In this document: positions 35,218 to 44,076 of the stretch, one piece after another
How the letters are laid out: every line of letters starts with the position of its first letter
How positions within the stretch are numbered: position 1 is the first letter of the stretch
DNA from: SIG299 sp045531955
Lineage (GTDB): Bacteria > Bacillota > Clostridia > Lachnospirales > Lachnospiraceae
Direction of reading: 5' to 3'
Assembly: GCA_045531955.1 (NCBI GenBank)
Contig: JAZSFC010000027.1
Coordinates: 118,492-182,491, forward strand
DNA length: 64,000 nucleotides
The notes under the pieces: generated by a model
The model's database searches: none
What the model was told of the DNA's origin: nothing
The model's input: only the letters and a program-made list of their open reading frames with translations
Position numbers and translations under genes: made by a program

Positions 35218-38200
35218 TTACTTCTTTTCCTCCACCAACTCCAACAGCTCTGTCAAAAAGCTTTTCAGCAAACCAAACATCCAGTCTGCTTCCGCCTTTG
35301 GCGTCATTGGTTTTTGTTTTCTTGGCAATTTATAAGTAAAATAAGGATTTGCCTCCAATGCAAAGCTCAAATATGCTTTTCTCTGTTCCAAAAAGCCCTG
35401 CAGCAGTTCGGTTTTTAACCGTGCCTTCGGATACAGAGTCAGCTTAATTTCATTGCCGGTCTGCTTACATTCGCTGATATACACAGTATGACACATCGCT
35501 TTCAATAACGCAATCTGTAAAAGACTGTCAAATGCCGTCGGAATATCACCGTAACGGTCCACCAGTTCTTCCGACAAATCATTAAAATCCTCTTCCGAAG
35601 AAATGCATGCTACTCTCTTATACATGTCAAGCTTCTGTACCTCGTTGCGGATATAGGTCGCCGGAATATACGCATCCACTTCCATATCCATGACGGTCTC
35701 AAAAGAATCTTCCTCTTTGCGCTCACCCTTTACATCCAGTACAGCTTCATTTAACATCTTGCAGTATAAATCGTATCCTACCGCTTCCATGTGTCCGCTC
35801 TGCTCCGCGCCGAGCAAATTTCCGGCACCACGGATTTCCAAATCACGCATGGCAATCTTGAAGCCGGAGCCAAGCTCCGTAAACTGGCGGATGGCCTGTA
35901 ATCTCTTTTCCGCTACTTCCTTTAACATTTTATCCCGTTTATACATAAGAAATGCGTAGGCAGTCCGATTGGAACGGCCGACACGGCCTCGCAACTGATA
36001 CATTTGGGAAAGGCCAAGCTGATCCGCGTTATCAATAATCATGGTATTGGCATTGGAAATGTCCATACCGGTCTCTATAATTGTTGTGGAAATAAGTACA
36101 TCAATTTCCCCATTGATAAACTCATACATTATCTTTTCCAGCTGTCGCTCGCTCATCTGCCCATGGGCATAAGCCACCTCCGCTTCCGGCACAAGCTCTG
36201 CTACATGCTTTGCCACCTCTTCAATACCGTTGACCCGGTTATAGACATAATACACCTGTCCGCCCCGCACCAGTTCCCGGTGAATGGCTTCTTTAATAAT
36301 TTCATCGTTATGTTCCATGACAAAGGTCTGAATTGGCAGACGGTCCACCGGAGGTTCTTCCAATACCGACATGTCCCGGATTCCTGCCAGACTCATATGC
36401 AGGGTTCGCGGAATCGGTGTGGCAGTAAGCGTCAGCACATCGATATTTTCTTTCATCTGCTTGATTTTTTCTTTATGGGCAACACCAAAACGCTGCTCTT
36501 CATCCACAATCAGCAGACCAAGATTTTTATAGGTTACATCCTTGGAAAGCACCCGGTGGGTACCGATGACAATATCCACCTCTCCCTTGGCAAGGCCTTC
36601 CAGTACGGCCTTTTGCTGGGCAGGAGTACGGAATCGGGACAGCATGCCAATAGTTAACGGATAATTAATCATACGGCTGACAAAGGTATTATAATGCTGC
36701 TGGGCCAATATAGTTGTCGGTACCAGCACCACTACCTGTTTTCCGTTTTCCACCGCTTTAAAGGCAGCACGAATAGCGATCTCGGTTTTTCCGTAACCGA
36801 CATCGCCGCAAATTAAGCGGTCCATGATTTTTTTGCTCTGCATATCCCGCTTGGTATCTTCAATTGCCCGTAACTGATCCTCTGTTTCCTCATACGGGAA
36901 TAATTCTTCAAATTCTTTCTGCCAGACGGAGTCCTCGTCGTAGACAAAGCCGTTCTGCTCCTGACGGTGGGCATATAACTTTACCAGCTCCTCCGCCATA
37001 TCCTTTACCGCAGATTTCACCCTGGATTTTGTCCGGGTCCATTCTGTGGAATTCATTTTATTTAATTTCGGCTTCTTTGCCGCATCTGCGCTGGCATACT
37101 TCTGGATGCGGTCAAGACCGGTGGTCGGAATGTATAAAATACCGCCGTCACCATATTCAATCTTTATAAAGTCTTTGGTAACCTTTTCTACCTCAATTTT
37201 TTCGATACCGCGGTAAATACCCACACCCTGGTCTTCATGTACCACGTAGTCACCAAAAATCAGCTCATTGAAGCTTTGGATTTTTTGCCCGCTGTATTCC
37301 CTCTTGTGACGCTTCTTTTTCTTCTCGCCGCCAAAAATATCACTTTCGGAAATCATGACAAATTTTAAAAACGGATATTCAAAGCCCCGGCGCAGGTTCC
37401 CCTGAATTACCATAATTTCACCGTTTTGCACCAGCCGGTCTTTTTCGTCGCTAAAGAACGCCGGCAAATCGTAACCTCGCAAGTCTTCCGCCAGACGGGC
37501 CGCCCTGGTACCGGAGGAGGTTACCACAATGGTACGGTACCCCTTCTTTTTCCAGGAGGCCAAGTCTTTTACCAATAATTCAAAATTCGAATTATACGGG
37601 CTGACACTCTTGGCCGGAATATCATACCGCACTTTTGCTTTTAGCAAGTCGAAGGAATAATCCATAGTAGAAAGAAGTAAAACACGCCGGTTTTCCAAAC
37701 TGCCAATTAATACTTTATAATTAAAAATCACATCTGCCTGACTCGGAAGAATATAACCTTTCTCCAGACGTCCGGTCATACTTTCCCTGAATTCCAATGC
37801 GGTGGTTTCGCCCTTTTCCGAAATATGGGCAGGCTCATCCAAAACAATCAGGGCATCCTCATCAAAGTAGTCAAAAAAGGAAACCGTTTCACTGCTAAAA
37901 AAGGTAATATACGAGTCTATCGCCGCATGCCCCGGACAATATTCCAGATTTTCCAGAAATTCTTCCGTTGTACGGCGGATACGCATTCCCTCTTCATTTT
38001 TCATTTGGGAGCGCAGGCTTTCCTCTGTTTTTTTTGCTTCCGCTAAAATCTTTTCCCGGCCCTTTTGCAAATCAGCCGGTGTGAAAATATACTCTGCTGC
38101 CGGGAATAAGGTAATCTCCGGAATACGTTCCACCGTACGCTGGCTGTCCACATCAAAGATACGTATGGTATCGATTTCATCACCAAACAGTTCAATACGT

Positions 38201-38766
38201 ACCGGCGCATCCTCCGTTAACGGGAACACGTCAATAATGCCGCCTCGGACCGCAAACTCGCCGGGCAGCTCTACCTGTGCCTGCCGCTCATAACCAAGCG
38301 TTACCAGGCGCTTTATTAGTGCCTCTTCCTCGACCATATCCGCTTCGGAAAGATGCAATGTTTTTTTCTTAATTTCCTCCGGAGGAAGCAGACGGTCAAT
38401 ACCGCCGTCAATGCTTGCAATTACAGTTACAGGGGCTCCGGTAAGAAGCTTTTTTACTACCCGCAGACGCTCTTTTACAATGGCATTTCCATGAATGTCC
38501 GCATTATAGAAGATAATGTCTTTAGAAGGATACCGTACCACATTCGAATCGTACAAGCGGTATTCCTCACAAAGCTCCTGCGCCTTTAAATCACTGTAAG
38601 TAATAATCAGGCGCACCGGAAAATGCTCCGACAGTCCCGCAATCAAGTGGCACTTTTGGGAGTCAATACAACCGGTTACATGGGCTGTCTTTCCTCCCCG
38701 GAGCAGTTCCTTTTCAACCTCCAGATATTCACTGATTTCCTTTAATGGTTCCAGATACGCTTTCAT
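35218..38766 (-). CDS. mfd: transcription-repair coupling factor
   Basis: The 1182-residue protein has full Mfd length. Visible order: UvrB-like domains 1a/2/1b (GVIDGG-type ASIDGGIDRLLPPEEI, ELPGEFAVRGGIIDVFPLT), the RNA polymerase-interacting domain (FGDYVVHEDQGVGIYRGIEK), the RecG-like motor (Walker A GDVGYGKTEIAIRAA, VDEEQRFGV, TATPIPRTL, QLRGRVGRSNR) and the TRCF C-terminal domain. It removes stalled RNA polymerase and recruits UvrA. Its 5' end overlaps the 3' end of pth by 38 bases, an arrangement common in Firmicutes. Confidence 0.98.
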   Translation of the reverse strand: MKAYLEPLKEISEYLEVEKELLRGGKTAHVTGCIDSQKCHLIAGLSEHFPVRLIITYSDLKAQELCEEYRLYDSNVVRYPSKDIIFYNADIHGNAIVKERLRVVKKLLTGAPVTVIASIDGGIDRLLPPEEIKKKTLHLSEADMVEEEALIKRLVTLGYERQAQVELPGEFAVRGGIIDVFPLTEDAPVRIELFGDEIDTIRIFDVDSQRTVERIPEITLFPAAEYIFTPADLQKGREKILAEAKKTEESLRSQMKNEEGMRIRRTTEEFLENLEYCPGHAAIDSYITFFSSETVSFFDYFDEDALIVLDEPAHISEKGETTALEFRESMTGRLEKGYILPSQADVIFNYKVLIGSLENRRVLLLSTMDYSFDLLKAKVRYDIPAKSVSPYNSNFELLVKDLASWKKKGYRTIVVTSSGTRAARLAEDLRGYDLPAFFSDEKDRLVQNGEIMVIQGNLRRGFEYPFLKFVMISESDIFGGEKKKKRHKREYSGQKIQSFNELIFGDYVVHEDQGVGIYRGIEKIEVEKVTKDFIKIEYGDGGILYIPTTGLDRIQKYASADAAKKPKLNKMNSTEWTRTKSRVKSAVKDMAEELVKLYAHRQEQNGFVYDEDSVWQKEFEELFPYEETEDQLRAIEDTKRDMQSKKIMDRLICGDVGYGKTEIAIRAAFKAVENGKQVVVLVPTTILAQQHYNTFVSRMINYPLTIGMLSRFRTPAQQKAVLEGLAKGEVDIVIGTHRVLSKDVTYKNLGLLIVDEEQRFGVAHKEKIKQMKENIDVLTLTATPIPRTLHMSLAGIRDMSVLEEPPVDRLPIQTFVMEHNDEIIKEAIHRELVRGGQVYYVYNRVNGIEEVAKHVAELVPEAEVAYAHGQMSERQLEKIMYEFINGEIDVLISTTIIETGMDISNANTMIIDNADQLGLSQMYQLRGRVGRSNRTAYAFLMYKRDKMLKEVAEKRLQAIRQFTELGSGFKIAMRDLEIRGAGNLLGAEQSGHMEAVGYDLYCKMLNEAVLDVKGERKEEDSFETVMDMEVDAYIPATYIRNEVQKLDMYKRVACISSEEDFNDLSEELVDRYGDIPTAFDSLLQIALLKAMCHTVYISECKQTGNEIKLTLYPKARLKTELLQGFLEQRKAYLSFALEANPYFTYKLPRKQKPMTPKAEADWMFGLLKSFLTELLELVEEKK

Positions 38767-39343
38767 TGTTCTCCTGTTTTTTCTTCTTGTTAAACAAGTT
38801 CATTGCAGCGGACAATTCATCCATTACAAACATCTCACAGGCTCTGGCAGCATCCGCCAGGGCTTCCCGCATTACATGCTCTTCTTCTGCCGGGAACCGG
38901 CCCAGTACATAGTCTGCCAAATCCCAGCCTGCCGGCTTTTCACCCACACCGATACGTACTCTTGCAAACTGCTCGGTACCCAGATGGGCAATAATATTTT
39001 TAATACCGTTATGTCCGCCGGCACTGCCCTTTTCCCGGACTCTTAACTGTCCCGGTGCCAGACTGACGTCATCATAACAAACAATAATATCCTCCGGACC
39101 GGCTTTGTAAAAGTCCAGTACGTCCCGGACACTTTCTCCGCTTAAATTCATATATGTCTGCGGCTTTAATAAAATAACCTTTTCACCGCCAATAATTCCT
39201 TTTCCGCACAATGCTTTATGCTTTTTTTCCGTCACACTGATGTGGTGGTCATCCGCCAGACGGGTAATGGCATCAAAACCGATATTGTGTCTTGTACCCA
39301 CATACTGGGCGGTAGGATTTCCCAAACCTATAATAAACTTCAT
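38729..39343 (-). CDS. pth: peptidyl-tRNA hydrolase
   Basis: A 204-residue enzyme that recycles peptidyl-tRNA. Hallmarks are IIGLGNPTAQYVGTRHNIGF with the catalytic His, LLKPQTYMNLSGESV, VCYDDVSLAPGQLRVREKGS and GGHNGIKNIIAHLGT. The C-terminal 15 residues are Lys/Asn-rich and lie in the overlap with mfd. In B. subtilis pth (spoVC) also lies between spoVG and mfd; here the same order is kept. Confidence 0.98.
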   Translation of the reverse strand: MKFIIGLGNPTAQYVGTRHNIGFDAITRLADDHHISVTEKKHKALCGKGIIGGEKVILLKPQTYMNLSGESVRDVLDFYKAGPEDIIVCYDDVSLAPGQLRVREKGSAGGHNGIKNIIAHLGTEQFARVRIGVGEKPAGWDLADYVLGRFPAEEEHVMREALADAARACEMFVMDELSAAMNLFNKKKKQENNESVSGTIKGNQ

Positions 39344-39361
39344 ATGCTTCCCTCTGACTGC

Positions 39362-40834
39362 TTACTTTTTTGCTGTTGTTCCCAGACCGTCCAGATATAC
39401 TTCATCATATCTTGGCTCAAAGCCCTTATAGTAGAACAACTCCGATATGGTTACCAGTTCATAGCCTTCCTGTATCAAATATTTGATGAACATTTCCGTT
39501 GCATCACAGCTGTTCTGATAAATGGAATGAAGCAGCACAATGCTTCCGTCTCCCAGCTTGGAGGACTTTTTCAGACGGTTATAAATAATCTGTGCGCCAT
39601 CCTCTTTTTTCTTCTCTGCATAATCGACGCTGTCCATGTTCCAGTTTACTTTGATCATAGGAACCTTTATAGAACGTTTTCCGAAGCTTCCGCCCGGGAA
39701 ACGGACATAGTCCGGTGCATACCCGGTAGACTTCGCAATGGCCAGATTGGTCTGATTAATTTCCGGCCAGAGTTTATCATTCTTTGCGCTTCCGAAATCC
39801 AGTTCATGGGAATAGGTGTGGCTGGCCACTTCATGACCTGCTTCATAAACATTCTTTGGCGCATCCGGATACCACTCTTCAATGCGCTGTCCGAGGAAAA
39901 AGAAGGTCGCTCTTACTCCATGCTTTTCAAGAACGGCTAAAAGCTTGTCTTCCACTTTTGGATGCGGGCCGTCATCAAAGGTAAGGGCAATCATCTTGGC
40001 ATTCGGATCCAGTTCCCGGATATAAGGTCCGTTGGCGGTTCCGTCCAGATTGTTTTTAAAGAATGCCTTTGCCTCTGCAAGCTCCACCGCATAGGAAAAT
40101 GCCGGATGTTCCGCTGTTAATGTGTTTGCGTCAAAGCAGAATACCAGCTGGTCCTCTGTTAAATAAAACTTCTGATAATCCTCTGCCTGATAAATTTGGT
40201 TGTACGTCAGGAATTCATCTTCCGCTTCTGTTGGATAGTTTTCTGCCATATACGTCTGCAGACGTTCTTTTATTACCGCAAAATAGGTATCCTTGATTAA
40301 ATCACTGCCGGTCACCTGTTCTCCGGTAACCAGATTGTAAACGAAAGGAACAATCCATTCTCCCTTTTGGAACACCGTGGAAAAATAGATACCATTTTCA
40401 TAGCTGACATAGCATACTTCTTCCTCCAGGCCAAAAATTTCTTCTGCCATAAAACGCAACCCTGCATCCACGGTTTCATTTCCGGAGAATACCATAGTTC
40501 TGACCGGAGGCTCCGTTGGTGTCGGGGTTGCTGTCGGACCCGGGGTCGGAGTCGGAGTTGATGTTGCGGTTGGTTCCGGAGTCGGTGTTACGGTTGGCGT
40601 CGGTGTAGAGGTCGGCACCACAATCGGAGTCGGTGTCACCGAAGGAATGATCACATCCGGCTGCATTACCTCCTGAGACTGATTGCGGTTTTTCCACTCC
40701 GTAAAATTGTCATATCCCTGAAGCCGCAGCATATAAATAGCTACCAGCAGCGCTAACAAAATAATCCACGTAATTAATAATATTGTAATGGCAACGGTCA
40801 TTGCACGTTTCCCTTTTTTTCGTGTTTTTCCCAT
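39362..40834 (-). CDS. membrane-anchored polysaccharide deacetylase (CE4)
   Basis: A 490-residue protein: basic N-terminus, one membrane helix (about 13-34), a Thr/Pro repeat linker (about 62-110), a middle domain (about 113-265) resembling DUF3298/RsiV-type regions, and a CE4 NodB domain (about 280-480). The metal and catalytic motifs are LTFDDGPHP (about 286) and ASHTYSHELD, plus YVRFPGGSFG and IVLLHSIY. It probably removes acetyl groups from peptidoglycan sugars at the cell surface. Gene position between spoVG and pth suggests a cell-wall or sporulation-linked role, which is inference. Confidence 0.9.
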   Translation of the reverse strand: MGKTRKKGKRAMTVAITILLITWIILLALLVAIYMLRLQGYDNFTEWKNRNQSQEVMQPDVIIPSVTPTPIVVPTSTPTPTVTPTPEPTATSTPTPTPGPTATPTPTEPPVRTMVFSGNETVDAGLRFMAEEIFGLEEEVCYVSYENGIYFSTVFQKGEWIVPFVYNLVTGEQVTGSDLIKDTYFAVIKERLQTYMAENYPTEAEDEFLTYNQIYQAEDYQKFYLTEDQLVFCFDANTLTAEHPAFSYAVELAEAKAFFKNNLDGTANGPYIRELDPNAKMIALTFDDGPHPKVEDKLLAVLEKHGVRATFFFLGQRIEEWYPDAPKNVYEAGHEVASHTYSHELDFGSAKNDKLWPEINQTNLAIAKSTGYAPDYVRFPGGSFGKRSIKVPMIKVNWNMDSVDYAEKKKEDGAQIIYNRLKKSSKLGDGSIVLLHSIYQNSCDATEMFIKYLIQEGYELVTISELFYYKGFEPRYDEVYLDGLGTTAKK

Positions 40835-40905
40835 TTCTAATTCCTCTTATTCCCACTAAAATATATCAAAAGGTCATAAAAAACCCAATTTTAATATCCT
40901 ATGTT

Positions 40906-40934
40906 ATGATATACCAAACTTCTTTTTTTCACAA
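40906..40934 (-). promoter_or_regulatory. promoter of the polysaccharide deacetylase gene
   Basis: On the minus strand TTGTGA (40934-40929) and TATCAT (40911-40906) are 17 bases apart, about 75 bases before the start codon. Confidence 0.6.
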
Positions 40935-41007
40935 GTGGAAATTCTATATAAACCTTGTAAAATTTAGACCACTTTCTTTAGTAAAAAGTTTCATTTTTGC
41001 GCAAAAA

Positions 41008-41037
41008 AGGAGCCGCGCAGTTTGTCTGCACGGCTCC
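41008..41037 (-). terminator. rho-independent terminator after spoVG
   Basis: GGAGCCG.GCAG pairs with CTGC.CGGCTCC, followed by a T run on the minus strand. It ends the glgC-glgD-spoVG unit. Confidence 0.9.
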
Positions 41038-41076
41038 CTGTCCATACTGAGTTACTTTTTCATCCGGTAATTTCGG

Positions 41077-41358
41077 TTATTCGGCACTTTCCAATGTACC
41101 TTCTGCCAACGCCTTTTCATAGTAATCCAGAATAGTCTTCTGAATCATATCTCTTGTTCCGGAATTGATTGGGTGAGCGATATCCCTATATTCTCCCTCA
41201 CCGGTCTTTCTACTTGGCATTGCAATGAAAAGTCCCTTATCTCCGTCAATTACTTTAATGTCGTGGACTACAAATTCATTATCCAGAGTAATAGAAACGA
41301 CTGCTTTCATCTTTCCTTCTTTTGCTACCTGACGAATTCTGACATCTGTAATCTGCAC
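41077..41358 (-). CDS. spoVG: SpoVG-family RNA/DNA-binding regulator
   Basis: I place the start at the GTG at 41358 (93 residues, beginning MQITDVRIRQV), because SpoVG proteins conventionally start here and AAAGGGG lies upstream. A second GTG at 41400 would add 14 residues. The conserved core DVRIRQVAKEGKMKAVVSIT, FVVHDIKVIDGDKGLFIAMP and YRDIAHPINSGTRDMIQ is intact. SpoVG proteins bind nucleic acids and affect septation, sporulation and virulence genes. The gap to glgD is only about 50 bases without a clear promoter, so it is likely in the glg operon. Confidence 0.96.
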   Translation of the reverse strand: MQITDVRIRQVAKEGKMKAVVSITLDNEFVVHDIKVIDGDKGLFIAMPSRKTGEGEYRDIAHPINSGTRDMIQKTILDYYEKALAEGTLESAE

Positions 41359-41408
41359 TTGCGTAAACCCCTTTCTCTTTTGCGTGGCTTCTACTGCCAC
41401 AACCCTAC

Positions 41409-42530
41409 CTAAATCTCGTATCTTACTTCTTTTTCCAGTACAATCTTCACCTTACCAGGCTCACCGATATACTGGGAGTTTGGCTTAATGGAGTCACGGC
41501 TTTCTACTACGCAGTTTTCAATTACTACGTTGTCGCCGATATGCACATCATTTAAGATGATACTGTTTTTGATGGTAACATTGTTGCCAACATAAACCTT
41601 CTTAAACAAAATGGAATTCTCTACTGTACCGTTTAAAATACATCCGCTGGAAATCAAACTATTCTTTACGGAAGAACCAGGATTGTACTTTGCCGGCGGA
41701 CAATCGTCAATTCTGGAATAAACATCCGGATACTCTTTGAAGAAATAAGTTCTGATATCCTTGTCAAGGAAATCCATGTTGGTGCTGTAATAAGCCTCTA
41801 CTGTGGAGATATTGCTCCAGTAGTCTTCCAATTCATAGGAGTAAATCTTCTTCGTATCCTTGTAGCGGATTAAAATATCCTTAACCAGGTCATAACGATC
41901 TTCTCTTTCTGCCTCTTCGATGAGTTCAATAAGAAGTCTTCTGCGGATAATATAAATACCGGTAGAAATGGTATTGGATTTGGAAACTAACGGCTTTTCT
42001 TCAAAGTCGGTAATTCTTCCTTCGGAATCTACGGAAACAACACCGAAACGGGTGGCATCCTCTTCCGGATCAAGAACCTTGGTAACAACGGTAATGTCTG
42101 CCTTCTTTTCTACATGCTGCTCTAACACTTTATTATAGTCCAGCTTGTATACGCAGTCACCGCTTGCAATTACAACATATGGTTCATGGCTATTCTTTAA
42201 GAAACTTAAATTCTGTGCAATAGCATCCGCTGTGCCGCGGTACCAGAAACCATTTTCCTTGGTTACGGTTGGTGTGAATACAAACAGACCGCCCTGCTTT
42301 CTACCGAAATCCCACCATTTGGAAGAACTTAAATGCTCGTTTAAGGAGCGGGAGTTAAACTGAGTTAGCACAGCCACCTTCTGTACATGGGAGTTGGACA
42401 TGCTGCTCAATGCGAAGTCGATGGCACGATAGCTTCCTGCCACTGGCATAGCCGCGATGGCACGCTTATTGGAAAGCTCCTGCATCTTTAAGTTATTACC
42501 ACCTGCTAAAATAATACCGATTGCTCTCAT
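41409..42530 (-). CDS. glgD: glucose-1-phosphate adenylyltransferase subunit GlgD
   Basis: A 373-residue nucleotidyltransferase paralogue. The N-terminus reads GIILAGGNNLKMQELSNKRA, so the usual GxGxRL.PLT loop of active GlgC is changed, as expected for the regulatory GlgD subunit. A left-handed beta-helix C-terminus follows (ENSILFKKVYVGNNVTIKNS). The start overlaps the glgC stop by four bases, giving coupled translation. With GlgC it would make ADP-glucose for glycogen synthesis. Confidence 0.95.
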   Translation of the reverse strand: MRAIGIILAGGNNLKMQELSNKRAIAAMPVAGSYRAIDFALSSMSNSHVQKVAVLTQFNSRSLNEHLSSSKWWDFGRKQGGLFVFTPTVTKENGFWYRGTADAIAQNLSFLKNSHEPYVVIASGDCVYKLDYNKVLEQHVEKKADITVVTKVLDPEEDATRFGVVSVDSEGRITDFEEKPLVSKSNTISTGIYIIRRRLLIELIEEAEREDRYDLVKDILIRYKDTKKIYSYELEDYWSNISTVEAYYSTNMDFLDKDIRTYFFKEYPDVYSRIDDCPPAKYNPGSSVKNSLISSGCILNGTVENSILFKKVYVGNNVTIKNSIILNDVHIGDNVVIENCVVESRDSIKPNSQYIGEPGKVKIVLEKEVRYEI

Positions 42531-43801
42531 CTGCCATCACCTACCTTAATAATATTCTGACCGGATTCTAACATACCGTGCGGATAATCATCTACTGTGG
42601 TACCTCCGGAAATTGCTACATTCTTACCTACCTTCACTCTGTTCGGTATTACGGAATTTTCTCCGATTGTTACCAAACCGCCGTCGTAAATATCCGGCTT
42701 CCACTCGTTCGGAGCTTCTTCACCGATACCCAGCTCACATTCCCAACCGATAACGCAGTTTTCAGCAACAATTGCCTTGTTGATTTTTGTATCATGTCCG
42801 ACTTCGGTGCCCTTCATAAGGATAGAGTCCCTGATTACGGCGCCTTCGGATACAACAACACCCGGTCCGATGATGGAATTATGGACTTCACCGTAAATTT
42901 CTGCACCTTCACCGATGATAGAACGTTCTACAACCGCATTTTCTGCAATATACTGTGGTGGAATTACATCTGCTTTTGTATAAACCTTCCAAAATTCTTC
43001 ATATAAGTTGAATTCCGGAATCAGGTCGATAAGTTCCATGTTGGATTCCCAATAAGAAGATAAGGTACCAACATCCTTCCAGTAGCCGTTGAATTCGTAA
43101 GCGAATACTCTGTCGCCTCTCTTATGGCAGTATGGAATAATGTGTTTACCAAAGTCACAGCCCGGCTGCTCGGAAAGAGTAAGCAATGCTTCTCTTAATA
43201 CCTTCCAGGTGAAAATATAAATACCCATGGAAGCTAAGTTACTGCGAGGGTTCTTTGGCTTTTCCTCGAAGTCTACAATTCTTCTGGTATCATCTGTAAT
43301 TACGATACCGAAACGGTGCGCCTCTTCCATAGGTACCGGAATGGTAGCCATGGTAATATCTGCCTTGTTAGCCTTATGGAAGTCTAACATTACTTCATAA
43401 TCCATCTTGTAAATATGGTCACCGCCGAGAATCAGAACATACTCCGGATTGAACTGCTCCATATATTTTAAGTTCTGGTAAATAGCATTTGCTGTACCTG
43501 TGTACCACTCACTGTTGGTACTCTTCTCATATGGAGGAAGAACGGAAACACCACCTACATTTCTGTCCAGATCCCACGGGATACCGATACCGATATGGGT
43601 GTTTAATCTGAGCGGCTGATACTGGGTAAGTACACCCACGGTGTCTACACCGGAGTTGATACAGTTGCTGAGCGGGAAGTCTATGATACGGTACTTACCG
43701 CCGAAGGTTACTGCAGGTTTCGCGATGGAAGATGTTAAAACACCAAGTCGGGAACCCTGTCCGCCTGCTAACAGCATGGCAATCATTTCTTTTCTAATCA
43801 C
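42527..43801 (-). CDS. glgC: glucose-1-phosphate adenylyltransferase catalytic subunit
   Basis: A 424-residue enzyme that forms ADP-glucose from ATP and glucose-1-phosphate. Signatures are AMLLAGGQGSRLGVLT, KPAVTFGGKYRIIDFPLSNC, WYTGTANAIYQNL and GGDHIYKMDYE. A beta-helix C-terminus follows. The start is a GTG at 43801 behind a well-spaced GGAGG, with a -10/-35 pair about 60 bases upstream. First gene of glgC-glgD-spoVG. Glycogen storage fits the sugar-using lifestyle suggested by the xylan genes. Confidence 0.98.
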   Translation of the reverse strand: MIRKEMIAMLLAGGQGSRLGVLTSSIAKPAVTFGGKYRIIDFPLSNCINSGVDTVGVLTQYQPLRLNTHIGIGIPWDLDRNVGGVSVLPPYEKSTNSEWYTGTANAIYQNLKYMEQFNPEYVLILGGDHIYKMDYEVMLDFHKANKADITMATIPVPMEEAHRFGIVITDDTRRIVDFEEKPKNPRSNLASMGIYIFTWKVLREALLTLSEQPGCDFGKHIIPYCHKRGDRVFAYEFNGYWKDVGTLSSYWESNMELIDLIPEFNLYEEFWKVYTKADVIPPQYIAENAVVERSIIGEGAEIYGEVHNSIIGPGVVVSEGAVIRDSILMKGTEVGHDTKINKAIVAENCVIGWECELGIGEEAPNEWKPDIYDGGLVTIGENSVIPNRVKVGKNVAISGGTTVDDYPHGMLESGQNIIKVGDGR

Positions 43802-43857
43802 AATTGTCCTCCATTCTTCAAAGCGTAAAAACGCTGTATTATTTGTACTATGAAATG

Positions 43858-43886
43858 ATTATAGCACTTATTTTCGAAAAAGTGAA
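43858..43886 (-). promoter_or_regulatory. promoter of glgC-glgD-spoVG
   Basis: On the minus strand TTCACT (43886-43881) and a perfect TATAAT (43863-43858) are 17 bases apart. Confidence 0.7.
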
Positions 43887-43984
43887 TATTTTTTACAAAA
43901 ATCTTTTTTATATTTTCTTTTTTTTATTCATTTTTACCAAAGTTTGACGTTTTATCTAAAAATTAGGAACTTATTCATTGGATA

Positions 43985-44038
43985 TATAGCCCATTTTTTT
44001 AAAAGAATCTTTTCATTTTCGAAAAAATGGGCTATACT
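43985..44038 (+). promoter_or_regulatory. murC promoter embedded in a 15-bp inverted repeat
   Basis: Perfect arms TATAGCCCATTTTTT (43985-43999) and AAAAAATGGGCTATA (44022-44036) are 22 bases apart. The right arm overlaps a -10 box TATACT (44033-44038); TTTTCA (44010-44015) lies 17 bases before it. This is either an operator or a stable cruciform at the promoter. Confidence 0.55.
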
Positions 44039-44076
44039 ATAGCAAATACTACATAAACAATAAGGAAGTGTCTCCT

